Shown: piece after piece, positions 36,601 through 48,600 of the stretch
Numbering within the stretch: the stretch's first letter is position 1
Layout of the letters: the number at the start of each line of letters is the position of its first letter
NCBI GenBank assembly: GCA_946406115.1
Contig: OX291560.1
Location: forward strand, 8,743,158 to 8,807,157
DNA: 64,000 nt
Source of the DNA: Apoda limacodes
Taxonomy: Eukaryota; Arthropoda; Insecta; Lepidoptera; Limacodidae
Reading direction: 5' to 3'
The notes under the pieces: generated by a model
What the model was told of the DNA's origin: nothing
What the model saw: only the letters and a program-made list of their open reading frames with translations
The model's database searches: none
Made by a program: the position numbers and the translations under genes

Positions 36601-39600
36601 CTTAATTCAATATTTCAAAAAAAAACGATCAAGTCCAGCTACTAATTCCATATATTTAAAAATCTTGATTAAGATTAATATTAATCTTACCTTTTTGATC
36701 ATTAACGCTTGAAAATGTGTCTTCGAAAGCTAAACCTGATTATCTCTTTGCCTGCGTTCTTTATTTAGAACTGTCACGTTTTCATCATTCTTGACTTTGA
36801 AGATTACGTCTTGATTAAAAAACAGTTATTTAAAACCATACTCTAATTATAAAGAAATAACGTTTATTTTATAGTTAAAAGTACGATCAGTGTAATCGAT
36901 ACGTTATCTGCTGATAAAGTCTTGGTTTACAGATGTAGAGATCAAGACAACGCCATACATAGGTATGAGTTTATACGTAAAGTAGGTTCGTACAACATTG
37001 TTTTGTCTGATACAAAGATTCCTATTAGCATTAATGGGAAAATTAGGGAAAGGTAGGGGCAGGATGGAACACTTCACTTTGAGTGCTTATAAAATCTATA
37101 ATTATAGTAGTTTAAATTATTCACTTTAATCAGTCAGGAAGTAAAGCTTTCTTATTTATCAAAATCATTAAATTATTTGATAAATTTAAACAAAACTAGA
37201 ATAAATCAAAACTTCACAAACCTCTTGTCATTTTTTCATTTTGCCTTCATCATGAGGGAAAGATGGAAATCCGCTGCAGATAAAATGGAATGTGCACGCG
37301 AATCAGGATTCAGGACCTATTCCAAATTTATGCATTTAAAAACAAAATAATTGGTTATCAGTCCATGAGTCCAACTATCACATTACTGATGCTTCACCCG
37401 ATTTATTATAGGATAATACCCCCTCCCCCTTTGGTGAGACATATTGAGATTTGGCTCGAACCCTATCCTCGCTAAAGCGCTAAATAAACCTCTTATAACA
37501 CAAGATGTTTAAAGACTTACCAAACTCTTATGTGTCATCCAAAAAAGTACAGTGAGAATATGTAAGAGTCTTATAGATCCTAAGGTGATATTGACCATTG
37601 TATCTTCAAGTAAACACCTGTTATAAATTTAGCTTTTTAATGGTGTTAATAAAATCATCCCAACATTCAAATGAAATATTGGAGACAATTGTAGATCCAG
37701 AGACATTTATTATACAACTTATTTATCGCCTTTCGCAGAGTTATTACAAACTTATAAATTGTACTGTGCTATCGTGATTTTAACTATACTGTAAAAAACC
37801 GGCCAACTGCGAGTCTGGCTCGCGCACCGACGGTTTCGTACAAACTTATAATATGTAGATAGTTCTTTCATCGTTAGATCAAGTCTGACAGGTTTATGAT
37901 CAGTTTTTGGATTTTTTTCTATATTTGTTAGACCTTGCTTTATGTCAAATTTCATGATTCTAGGACATCGGGAAGTACTACCCCATAGGTTTTCATTTAT
38001 TAGTGAATATGCGACAAAAATGGCCGTATTTTGTATTGCGTTGATTTATAAGCTTGATTGTTTTACAGTTTCTTCAAGGGACCGTAGATCTTAGTATTTG
38101 ATATTAATTTGAACATGATACCTTCACGCGTTCCTGAGTAAAAGGGTCTTGACAGAGAGACAGACAGACAGATGGCCAAGAAAGTGATCATATACCTAAG
38201 GGTTTTTTGTCCTTTGGAGGAACGGAACCCTAAAAACGCTCGCGGGCGATTGATTTGATTGATATAGGTATGATTGGTGATTCAAAAAGAGGAAAAATCG
38301 TAGAAAAGATTAAAAAAAAAATCTGGAGCTTTATTCGTTTGATGAACTATCGATATTGATATCAACCAGTTTGTTTTTTGTGTGCTTAATAAGGATCCCT
38401 ATAATTGTGTTAGGACAATGCTTTTATGTTGTAATTACGTCTCTTTTATGTCTCCTTAATCAGTTTTTTTGGAATACTAGAGCAGTAAATATCGCTGTAG
38501 ATATTCATTTTACCTATTCCAGAAAGCTGATGATACCCGAAGAGATAATGTTAGCGCTTATTGGTAGGTATACCCAAAGAGTTTTAACTTCTATATTACA
38601 AACTCTTGTATTGCTCTAAGAGATTGTTCTCGCTACTGTAGCGTTGTCCTAGCTTTTCTATTATAGCTCTATAACCTAAGACTGTAAGAAAGTTATGCCC
38701 GATCCGGGGGTATATTAGAGTTATAGCACACTATGTCACCTAATTACCTTAACTTAACAGTGCGCCATCTATGAACTTACGCGGACGCCCGTGCCAATTG
38801 ATAGCATAGTGCTGGTCGGTTAAGTGTAATATAGCGGTCTGTAATGGGCGTATGGAAGAAATTGGCTTGCACTAAATTACTTCTGAATTAAGGCATATTT
38901 CCGTTGGAATTTACGCGTTTTGTACGGGACTAAACGGCATTGATTCTTCTGTACGTTGGTACTAACTATAACGGAACCCTTTTTTGTGGTAAAACTTGAC
39001 AGTTTGATTTTAATTTAAGGCTACCCTGGATTTTTTTTATTATAAAAACACTCAAAATTTTCAGGAAACAGTGAAAAAATCTAAATTTGAAACGCATGTT
39101 AACACCCGTGAAAGACGTTGCAAACTGTGACATCAAAGATCTTCTACAACTGCGACCTAAGTACTACTTCAACTTTTTTATAAATTGGTTAACCTGTTGT
39201 TGCTGTACATATATATGCATACAATAAAGCCTCGAAAAATAACCGCTATCAGGAAGCTGATTTCGAAACATTTGGAATAGTCGAAAATTTGTACCTTTGA
39301 AGTAAAATGCAGTAATGAAATGAAAAAGTCTACTCCCTTAACATATCGCTTTTTTGAACTATAAAAAACTAAATTAATTTATTGTTAATGTCAGCGACTC
39401 TATATAATGATATGCACTTCTCACTGATGCAAGCAATAAAAGACTTTATGGTAATAAATTTCATCATTCTTCACTACATATAAAATACTTAACAGCAGTT
39501 ATAAAAGCGAATCCTCGATCCATGAATGGCAGATTCTTAAGGACCTAACTAATTATTCCTGATATTTCGAAATCATTTTCTAGTTTTTGCCTCCATTTAT

Positions 39601-42600
39601 TTGTGAGCACTCTTTGCATTTGGTGACCAGGTTTGCTTTAAAAACATTTTTTTACTAATCTGATTTTTTTGGTGACTCTCTTAACTATTCATTGGCCAGT
39701 TAAAGGCTATCATTACTCATTGATAGAATATACGTGTATATTAGGACCATCGAAAATGGTTGCTGATTTCAAAATCCTGTACAAACTGGAATTCATTCCC
39801 ACACTTTAGAACCGAATTGGTCGCGTGCAGTGCGGTTTCGGAGAAACTTCCTACCGCGTACGGTTGGATTGTGTTATGAGCTCCCTGCCAAAGTTTTCTC
39901 TAAGGACTACAGTATGGGGTTCTTCAAGAAAGAAGTTATTAGATTTTTGAAGGGTAGGCAACACGCGAGTGATACACCTGGTGTTGCAAGCGTCCATAGG
40001 CTACGGTGACCGCTTACCATCAGGCGGACCGTAAGGTTATTTGCCACCTTAGTACTTTAAGTAGGTCAATCGTTTACCAGCACACAGCAAAAATCCCATC
40101 ACAATTACATAAGTTGTATTTTTGTGTAGTGCTATATAAAACATTTTACAGATGCTTAGATAAAATAGTAAGTTAGACTATTTATTTTGAAAAAAAAATG
40201 CCCGGATATTCAGTATTACGAACATTTAGATACAATATACCTACCTAATTCAAGTCAGGAGAAAACGCGTGTATTTTAGATGATATTTAAAAGACTAAGG
40301 GATTTTTTAGACATTGCTGGTTTACCTTGTTGGCTTTAACATCACAGTTTAAAGCGCTAAGTAAAGGAGCATTGTAAATCACAATCATCTTGGAACCAAT
40401 TTATTTTCACTGACTCCAAAGAGCGGGCTTATTGGTTTAAAATCTGCAACACATTTTGTGTCTGTAAGCACAATAAACATTTAACAGGTGACTTATGTTT
40501 ATTATTTAACCACAATAGTTAACTTTATTTTACTACTAGTTTTAGAAACCAGTATGTGTTTAAATCATTATTCTTTTATTACATAAACACTGAATAAACA
40601 TGAATCGTCTGAATTATCGACGTAGTTTATTAGGGTTCCGTACCTAAAGGGTTAAAAACGGGACCCTATTACTAAGTCTCCGCCATCCGTCCTTCGGTCT
40701 GTCACCAGGTTGTATCTCATGAACCGTGATAGTTAGACAGTTGAAATTCTGTTGCCGCTATAACAGAATAAAATAAATATTTAAGGTGGCTCCCATAAAA
40801 CAAACGTGATTTTTTTTTTGCTCGTTTTTGCTCGATATTGATAACGGCAACAGGTAGACGCTTGAAATATTCACAGAATATTAAGAAATATTTTCACCTT
40901 TTAGATTAGGTTTTTTATTTTAGATAAGATAATTTTAAACTTTAAAAATAAATATTTAAATTAAAATAAAACAATTATTTAATATCCTATACAACAAACA
41001 TGATTTTTTTGCCATTTTTATAGATAATGGTACGGAACCGCACATGGCCGTTTTTTTTTAAACCACTTCGCTTAGAATATTATCTTATTTATTTATTACT
41101 AAGAAAGCAAATGAGTAGGTGCCGCATTTTTGTTTTGTTCATCATTTGAGACGAATGAAGATTGATTGATATAAGATTGTTCTATTTTTAAAATAAATAA
41201 GAGTCCTACAAATTGATATTTTGGGAAAAATTTTTAGGTGTTTGGGCTTGGGGATAGATGGAAGAAATCAGGTGTGGGGATGAAACTAATTTTTTTCTCA
41301 TATTGTAAACATTGTTACTCCGTTTGTTGAATAGGAAGGAAGTAACATTTCTTAGCGTACTTTCGGTTTCCTGCTTGTTTCCCAAGTTTTTTTGCGCACA
41401 ATGAAACTTTCAATCAATTATATCGAAAGCTTATGACTAAAAAAACAAAAAATGTTATGTGACATAATATCCCAAAGTATCACGTTACCTTCATGCATTC
41501 ATGACTCCCTCGCAGCCTAGTTGGTAGTGTGACCGACTGCTGTTCAAAGGGTGTGGGTTCGATTCCCGCACTGGACAAACATTAATGTTAGAAACATTTG
41601 TGTTTGTTTTGAGTCTGGGTGTATTTATGTATATGTATGTATTTACAAAAAAAGTGTGTAATGGCCAAAAATATTTGTTATTATGTTTTTGAATAACATT
41701 TGAATTACTGCACCTAATAGTTTAAATATGATTTAACACACACGCACATGAATCAACTTGGGAATAAACAAGCAGGTAGCCGAAATTATGCTAGCTTCCA
41801 ATAGTGAATTGTTTTTACCACTTTAATTGCAGTTCTTAAATTTCTTGTTCATATTACAAATTATATCATAAAACTCTTGGCTACACACGATATCAGAAAA
41901 TGCTTTTAGTGACTTGGTCTATCAAATAGAAAAACCAAAAAAAAATTGAGTAAAAAGTAATATTGAGCTGAATATTTAAATGTAAAGCAGATCAGTATTA
42001 CATCTCTTAATAAGATATCTACAGTCTATACTTATGAGTCCCTCGCAGCCTATTTAGTTGGTAGTGTGGCCGGGTGTGGGTTCGATGGCCGCACTGGACA
42101 AACATTTATGTGATAAACATTTGTGTTTGTCTCGAGTCTTAATGTAATTTATGTATGACTAGTTTTTGCCCGCGGTTTCACCCGCTCGAAAGCATCCTAA
42201 TCACACTTAACGTTATTTAAGTGAGCTATATCCATCGATATGAAAAAACAATAGATATGTCCAAAAATCACCGGCAGGCTAGCCGCCCATAGTCTAATTT
42301 TTAGACTATGTTGAGTAGCGCATCGATTTGACGCAACAAACACAAGGTCACCCTCGGCGAGTGAACATCTAAAGATTTTTTGTTTGTTTTATTTAAATAA
42401 TGTCGTATTGTGCTGTAAAAAGTTGTAGAAACTATAAAAAAAAAGTAAATAAGAGTTCCAGCGACGTAACTTATCACACGTTAGTATTATTTTTTCATAA
42501 ATAACCGATTTACTTCAATTTATAATAAATTACTTTAATAGAGGTGCACTATTTTTATCGAAATCATGTTAGTCATCACTGTAATTTTATTCATAAAAAG

Positions 42601-45600
42601 TGTTATTTTTCCAATTTCATGGCATAATTTTAAACATTTCTTTTTATTTGTGATAAAAAGAATAAATTAACCTTGAACTGTGACTCTTTTTCGAGATTAT
42701 TAGGATATCTTTTCATAAATTCACAACGAAAATAAATAGAAGACAATAAAGTACCTCACCTCTATTTGAGTAGAAATTGTTGTGGAGTCATTATTTCGAA
42801 AAATTATTGACCTAATCTAAACCGTATTACAATGGTATAAAGAATAAATTAAATATGTAATGCGCCATCTACCCGTGAGTAGCTAAACTAATATATATAC
42901 CGCTTAGCGAAGTAGCTTAATTTGCTTAGTGTTGTACGCATGAGATAAAGATATCGATGTTTTTTACCTGTTGTGATCAATTTACACAACAAATTTCAAT
43001 TTGTTTGTTTCAATTCAAGATCAATTTAACAATTTAGGATTGCGTTCAAAATTACAAAAGCGATTCATTAAATTATTTTAATAAGTCAAATAATTCTGTC
43101 AACCTGTGGGTACAATCGGTTAAATGAGATTTTAATTATACATTTTATTGCAAAGTACATCTAAAAATACTGCTTTTCATCCAACTAATATTATAAATGC
43201 GAAAGTTTGTATGTTTGTTACTCAATCACGTGTCAACCACCGGAGGACCACGGAGCGGGATGAAACTTGGCACACAATTAAGTTTAGTCCTGGAATAGAA
43301 AGAAAATAGGCAATTTTTTATCCTGGAAAATTCACAAGTTCCCTACCTTTCACAAATTCCACTTGTACGAACTACAGCCTTACATAACAAACTTTCATAG
43401 TACAATCAAGGAGTTGCCGTAAAATTTTTCCGCAAATAACCAGATAATTAAGGGCGGGTGGAGCCACTGGCAAAATATAGTCAGTAATGAAACTGTTGTA
43501 TAATATTGTGTCAAAGTACATACAGTTTTAGAGAATTTGTCTAGCCTCGAGCTTTCCTGGGATTTATAGAAGTTTTTCGTTGTTTTGTTTAATATACAGG
43601 TGTTGGACTGGGATAATGTTTTTATTTCGCTTATTTGTTAAGCTTTATGTTATGTGATTGTTGACTTTTGCATGCTTCTGCGAGACTTCTTAACGTCTGT
43701 AAAATAATACATAGACATATAGTAGTGTATGTCGAGTAAAACCTATAACTAGCTTTTGCCTGCGGCTCCGACTGCGCTAAATTTGGTTATCAGTGTTAAA
43801 TTTCTACGGCAACTTCTGACTCCCTCGCAGCCTAGTTGGTAGTGTGATGGAATGCCGTGCAGAGGGTGTGGGTTCGATTCCCGCACTGGACAAACATTTA
43901 TGTGTTAAACATTTGTGTTTGTCTTGAGTCTGGGTGTACTTATGTATGATGTGTATGTATTTACAAAAAAAAGTAATATATATGTATTTATATCCGTTGT
44001 CTGGTACCCATAACACAAACTTTGCTTACTTTGGGGCTAGACGGCGCTGTGTGTAATGTCCAAAAATATTTATTATTATTTATTTATTATTTATTATAAT
44101 ATTTATTGTATATAGAAAGAAAGTTTGCAATAGCAAGCTACAGCTGAACCTATAATTCGTCCGCGTGTAATTTGGATATAGTTATTTTTACGGGTACTTT
44201 AGACTTCTCGGTCTTTTATATTATCTCTGGACCAAATTTTAGGTGTATTTGATGCTCCAGTGCGACGTGAAGGAAAAACAAACAAACTTTAACATTTATT
44301 TTATAATAGTATAGTAAGTAAAGATGATTTTTCAAATTTATCTGTTTAGGAAAAATACTTTCACATTCATTTTATAAAATACACTCAAGATACAAAAAAA
44401 ATCGAATTGTAAAATATTCTTTTTAGGTTTAAAAGGTTTTCGCGGTACTAGATATTTTTGGGCGTAAAACGACAAGCACTATTCTTTCAAGTTGCAATGG
44501 TGCAATAAAGAGATTATTTTTAGCAAAAAAGTAACTGATAGGACAGATAATTATTTATGTAGGATATATTCAAATCGGTTTTCCAAGGAGTTTATAGGAA
44601 TCCTTCGGCGAAGACCGATAACTGCACGTAGCTATGGACAGACAGCATCTCATAATCTGACGTTTTCATGGACATTTTTGACTTATATTTTTAGATTTCC
44701 TAAGGATTCTAAACTTAAAGGGAAATGGATTGGTGCCACGGGCCAAAACGAGAATTGGTATCCTACACCCAGGGCAGTTATTTGTTCGGAGCATTTTGAA
44801 TTAAGCTGTTTTTTAGAAAATAATGGACGAAGATATTTAAAAAATGGCTCAATCCCAACAGTCAAGCTGATGGCTCGTTCTACCAACATAATATGTAGAA
44901 AAAGTAACAGCAATGTATCAAACGAATTGCGAGAATTAGTACGTAATTTAAATGATTATTTTACTTCTGAATGTTACTCATGCATTTTTTTAAAGACTAA
45001 ACTTTATTTTGTTATTATTCATTATTAGATATACCTACAATACCTAGTGCTTGTCTAAAATTTTTGTCTTTGCATTTAGGTCAAAAATTTTCCATCATCA
45101 AGTACATCTATAAAAGAAAATCAAGAAAACAATGTAAGTAGTAGTATTCGCACATATCTTCAAAATAACTAAAAATTTATGTTGTCTGAGAGTAAAGAAC
45201 ATTTAATTTATATTTTAGATTCATTCAAGTTTTTTAACAAATGCTACAAGCCAAATGACTATTAAAAACATTGAGATAGCAGTTTCTCATGATGGCGTAA
45301 GTAAAAAAGAGCTACAGCAATACTACCTGTTAAAAAGATTTATGTGTTTATTATATTAAGTATTAATTTATTTCGGGACTTAAAACAAGAAATAGTACAT
45401 AAATTACAAAAAGAAAACGAATATCTCCATCAATTGATAAGTAAATTAGAAATGGAAAAAAATATTATAAACAATTAGCAGAGTCAAGAAAAAAGAAGTT
45501 GAAAACAAAAAATAATAAAGTTCATAGACTAAAAAAAAATATTAACTCGATAAAAGATCTCCTAAATTCACTACAAGACAAATTTTATTTAGGAAATGAA

Positions 45601-48600
45601 GAACTAGACATATTACAAAATTTAATTGTGACACTAAAGGACATAGTGAGTAGGCAAAATTTCAAATCAAAAAATAAAAATAAAAAGAACACGAAAAAGT
45701 TTTCTCCCAAACTCAGAGCGTTTTGCTTAACACTATCCTACTATTCACCCAGGGCTTATAGGTATGTAAGGAAAACATTTGCTTACCCCACCCGCGAACA
45801 CTCATCAAATGGTACGAGTCAGTAAACGGAGAGCCAGGATTTCTGAAGGAATCACTTCTAGCTATTAAGATAAAATGTGAAAATACAAATTATCCTATTT
45901 ATGCTTGTTTTATGATGGATGAGATGGCAATAAGACAAAAAGTTGAATGGGATGGCAATCGTTATAATGGTTATGTGGATTTTGGAGTTGACATTAACCA
46001 AAATGATTCTATGGCCGTTGCAAAAGAAGCTTTAGTTTTTATGGTTGTTGGCATTAACTGCTACTTTAAGATTCCTGTTGCATATTTTTTAATAAACACT
46101 CTAACCGCTTTACAAAAGGCAACATTAATTAAGAGATGTTTGACTTACTTAAAATCCACCAAAATCATAATTAAATCTTTTACATGCGATGCTCCATCAG
46201 TTAATGTAAGAGCAATGACGATTTTGGGTTGTGATTTTTCGAATGAACACAATATTATCAGCACATTTGATAATCCCTACAGTAATAGTGATGAAACAAA
46301 GAAAATTGCAGTTTTTTTAGATCCATGTCACATGCTGAAGCTGATCAGAAATGCTTTACATGCATTTCATAAAAAAAATGCCGAACTGTTATGGTTCAAT
46401 AAGAAAGTGTCCTGGGTTTATTTAGATTTGCTAAATAAATTACAAAGCTCAGAAATGTTTCATTTAGGAAATAAATTAAGTAACTCACATTTGAACTTTG
46501 AAAAAAATAAAATGAAAGTCCGGCTAGCTTCACAGTTACTTAGTAAAAGTGTATCTGAAGCTTTATCATTTTGTAAGTTAGAGTTAAAACTATCAGAATT
46601 TCAAGACGCTACTGGAACTATAGAGTTTATTGATTTAATAAACGATTAGTTTGATGTTTTTAACTCAAGAAATCTTCACTAAAAACATTTTAAACGGCCT
46701 CTTAATATTAGAAACAAATATAAAATATTTGAATTGTTTGAAAAGGTAGAACATTTATTTGGAAAATTACAGGTTAGTGAAAAAAAAGATGGTCAAGTGA
46801 TAGAAAAAAATATTTTACGCTCTCAAAGAAAAACTGGATTTTTAGGTTTTCTTGTGAATATAAAAAGTGCTATGCACCTATACAAAGATTTAATTGAAAC
46901 CGGTAAATTAATTTACTTTCCATTTTATAAAATAAGCCAAGACAATTTAGAGTTGTTATTTTTCAACATACGCTCGCACGGGGGATCGAATAATAATCCT
47001 ACCTCAAGACAGCTAAAATCAATAATAAAAAAAATATTGGTGCATACAGAACTTATAGAAGGTGATACCGGTAATGTGGTGGCATTAGAAAGTGTGCCTA
47101 TTTTGCATGCATCTTCCTCGTGTTATATCAAAAAAATTAATTTAACCTCGAATAAGAATATTATGTTCAATGAAGACGAAGCTCAATCTATTTCAGAAGA
47201 GACTGAATCACTTTTAGCAGAAAATTTGATAGTATTGTCAGAGTTTTCAACACAGTGCATTTCATATATTGCAGGATTTATAGTAAAATCTTTATCTACA
47301 AAATTAAAATGTGAAGAGTGTGTATTATCGATGATTAGTGATGAACACAATGATCAACATAAACTTGTTCATCATAAGGACAGAGGTGTATGTTTGCTAA
47401 CTTATGCTTCAAAAGATGTCATTTTTATTTGTGAAAGGCTTATAAAAAAACATATTGATTTGAAGCCAGAAGGCCGTATGAAATTAGGTAAAAGCAAACA
47501 ATATATTTTAAATTGCGTTTTAAGGGACATAATTGCAAAAGATATCTTTGTTAACTTGACTAATCACCAATTTAACCAAGACGTTGAAAATAATCACGTG
47601 ATTCTTTTAATCAAAACGATTGCAAGTAAGTATATTGACATACGATTATTTTACTTGGCAAAATCGAAAGATTCTTTAGGTAATAGGCAAAAGTTCAATA
47701 AGATGATATTGTTTTCTGGAGAATAACAGTCAATATTTTTAAGGTTTCCTATTGCTCCTTGTATAATTAATATTTTTTTATGTAGTCAAAGTATTGAATA
47801 ATTTTTGTGTTCTGTATTCAAATTGATATTAAAATAAAGGAAGAAAGGGCAAATCAACATCTGCTAAGCCAGCTAGTAAGTTATGTGCCCCACCACCACA
47901 TTGGTTAAACAATGTTATAACTTCTGATAGTTAAAATGTTCTGTCAATATAGTATTTATGTAGCTTATGCATACACCACTTCTTATACTTTAGAAAATTA
48001 ATATTGATTGTAATACTGAAGCAGGAGGGCAAGCAAGCTACTACATAATTCCAAATTGGTAATATAGATAGTAGTTGTAAATGTTAAGAAAAACAGCTGT
48101 ATGTGACATAAAGACACCAAAGAGTTAAATTAAAAAAATGTGCTATAAGATTTATATCTATCTAGCTATAGGTCATAAGTTTTGTGATGATGTTTCGAAT
48201 TATCCTACGGTCAAACAAATTATAATAAACTAGCGGTTGCCCGCGATATCACCCGCCCTTAATTTGGTTATCGGTATAGGATTTCAATGGCAACTCCTTA
48301 ATATTAGAAAAAATACCGACTCACAATTGACGTTTAAATGTAGCCTATGTCCTTCCCCGGGACACAAACTATCTCCATGCCAAATTTCCCAGCGGTTTCA
48401 CGCGCTCTAAATTCGGTTATCGGCGTTGGATTCAACGGCCACTCCTCGATGATAGAAAAAAAAACCGACTTAGACATGAAGTTCCAAGTAGCTTATGTCC
48501 TTTCCCAGGGCTCAAACTATCTCACAGCAGTTTAAGCCTGGAGAGGTAACAGACAGACAGATAGACCATCTGCATTTATAATATTAGTATGTTTAAAAAG

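Larger units (their letters stand above)
42288..47850 (+). mobile_element. P-element-like transposon with THAP domain, decayed
   Basis: A split THAP zinc finger, a Leu-rich coiled-coil region and a P-element-type transposase body follow in order, with frameshifts and two in-frame stops. The left limit is set tentatively at a short palindrome, CATAGTCTAATTTTTAGACT at 42288, and the right limit after an AATAAA near 47836. I found neither matching inverted ends nor an 8-bp duplication, so the ends may be eroded. Intron 1 contains later insertions (43185-43330, 43748-43815, 43817-44097). Confidence 0.8.

Noticed and set aside
41503..41580. Functional tRNA gene
   Set aside because: A and B boxes are present, but the sequence continues as a SINE with related copies and does not form a tRNA 3' half.
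42400..47726. Domesticated THAP-transposase host gene
   Set aside because: Two frameshifts and two in-frame stops interrupt the transposase body, so the copy looks like a decayed transposon.
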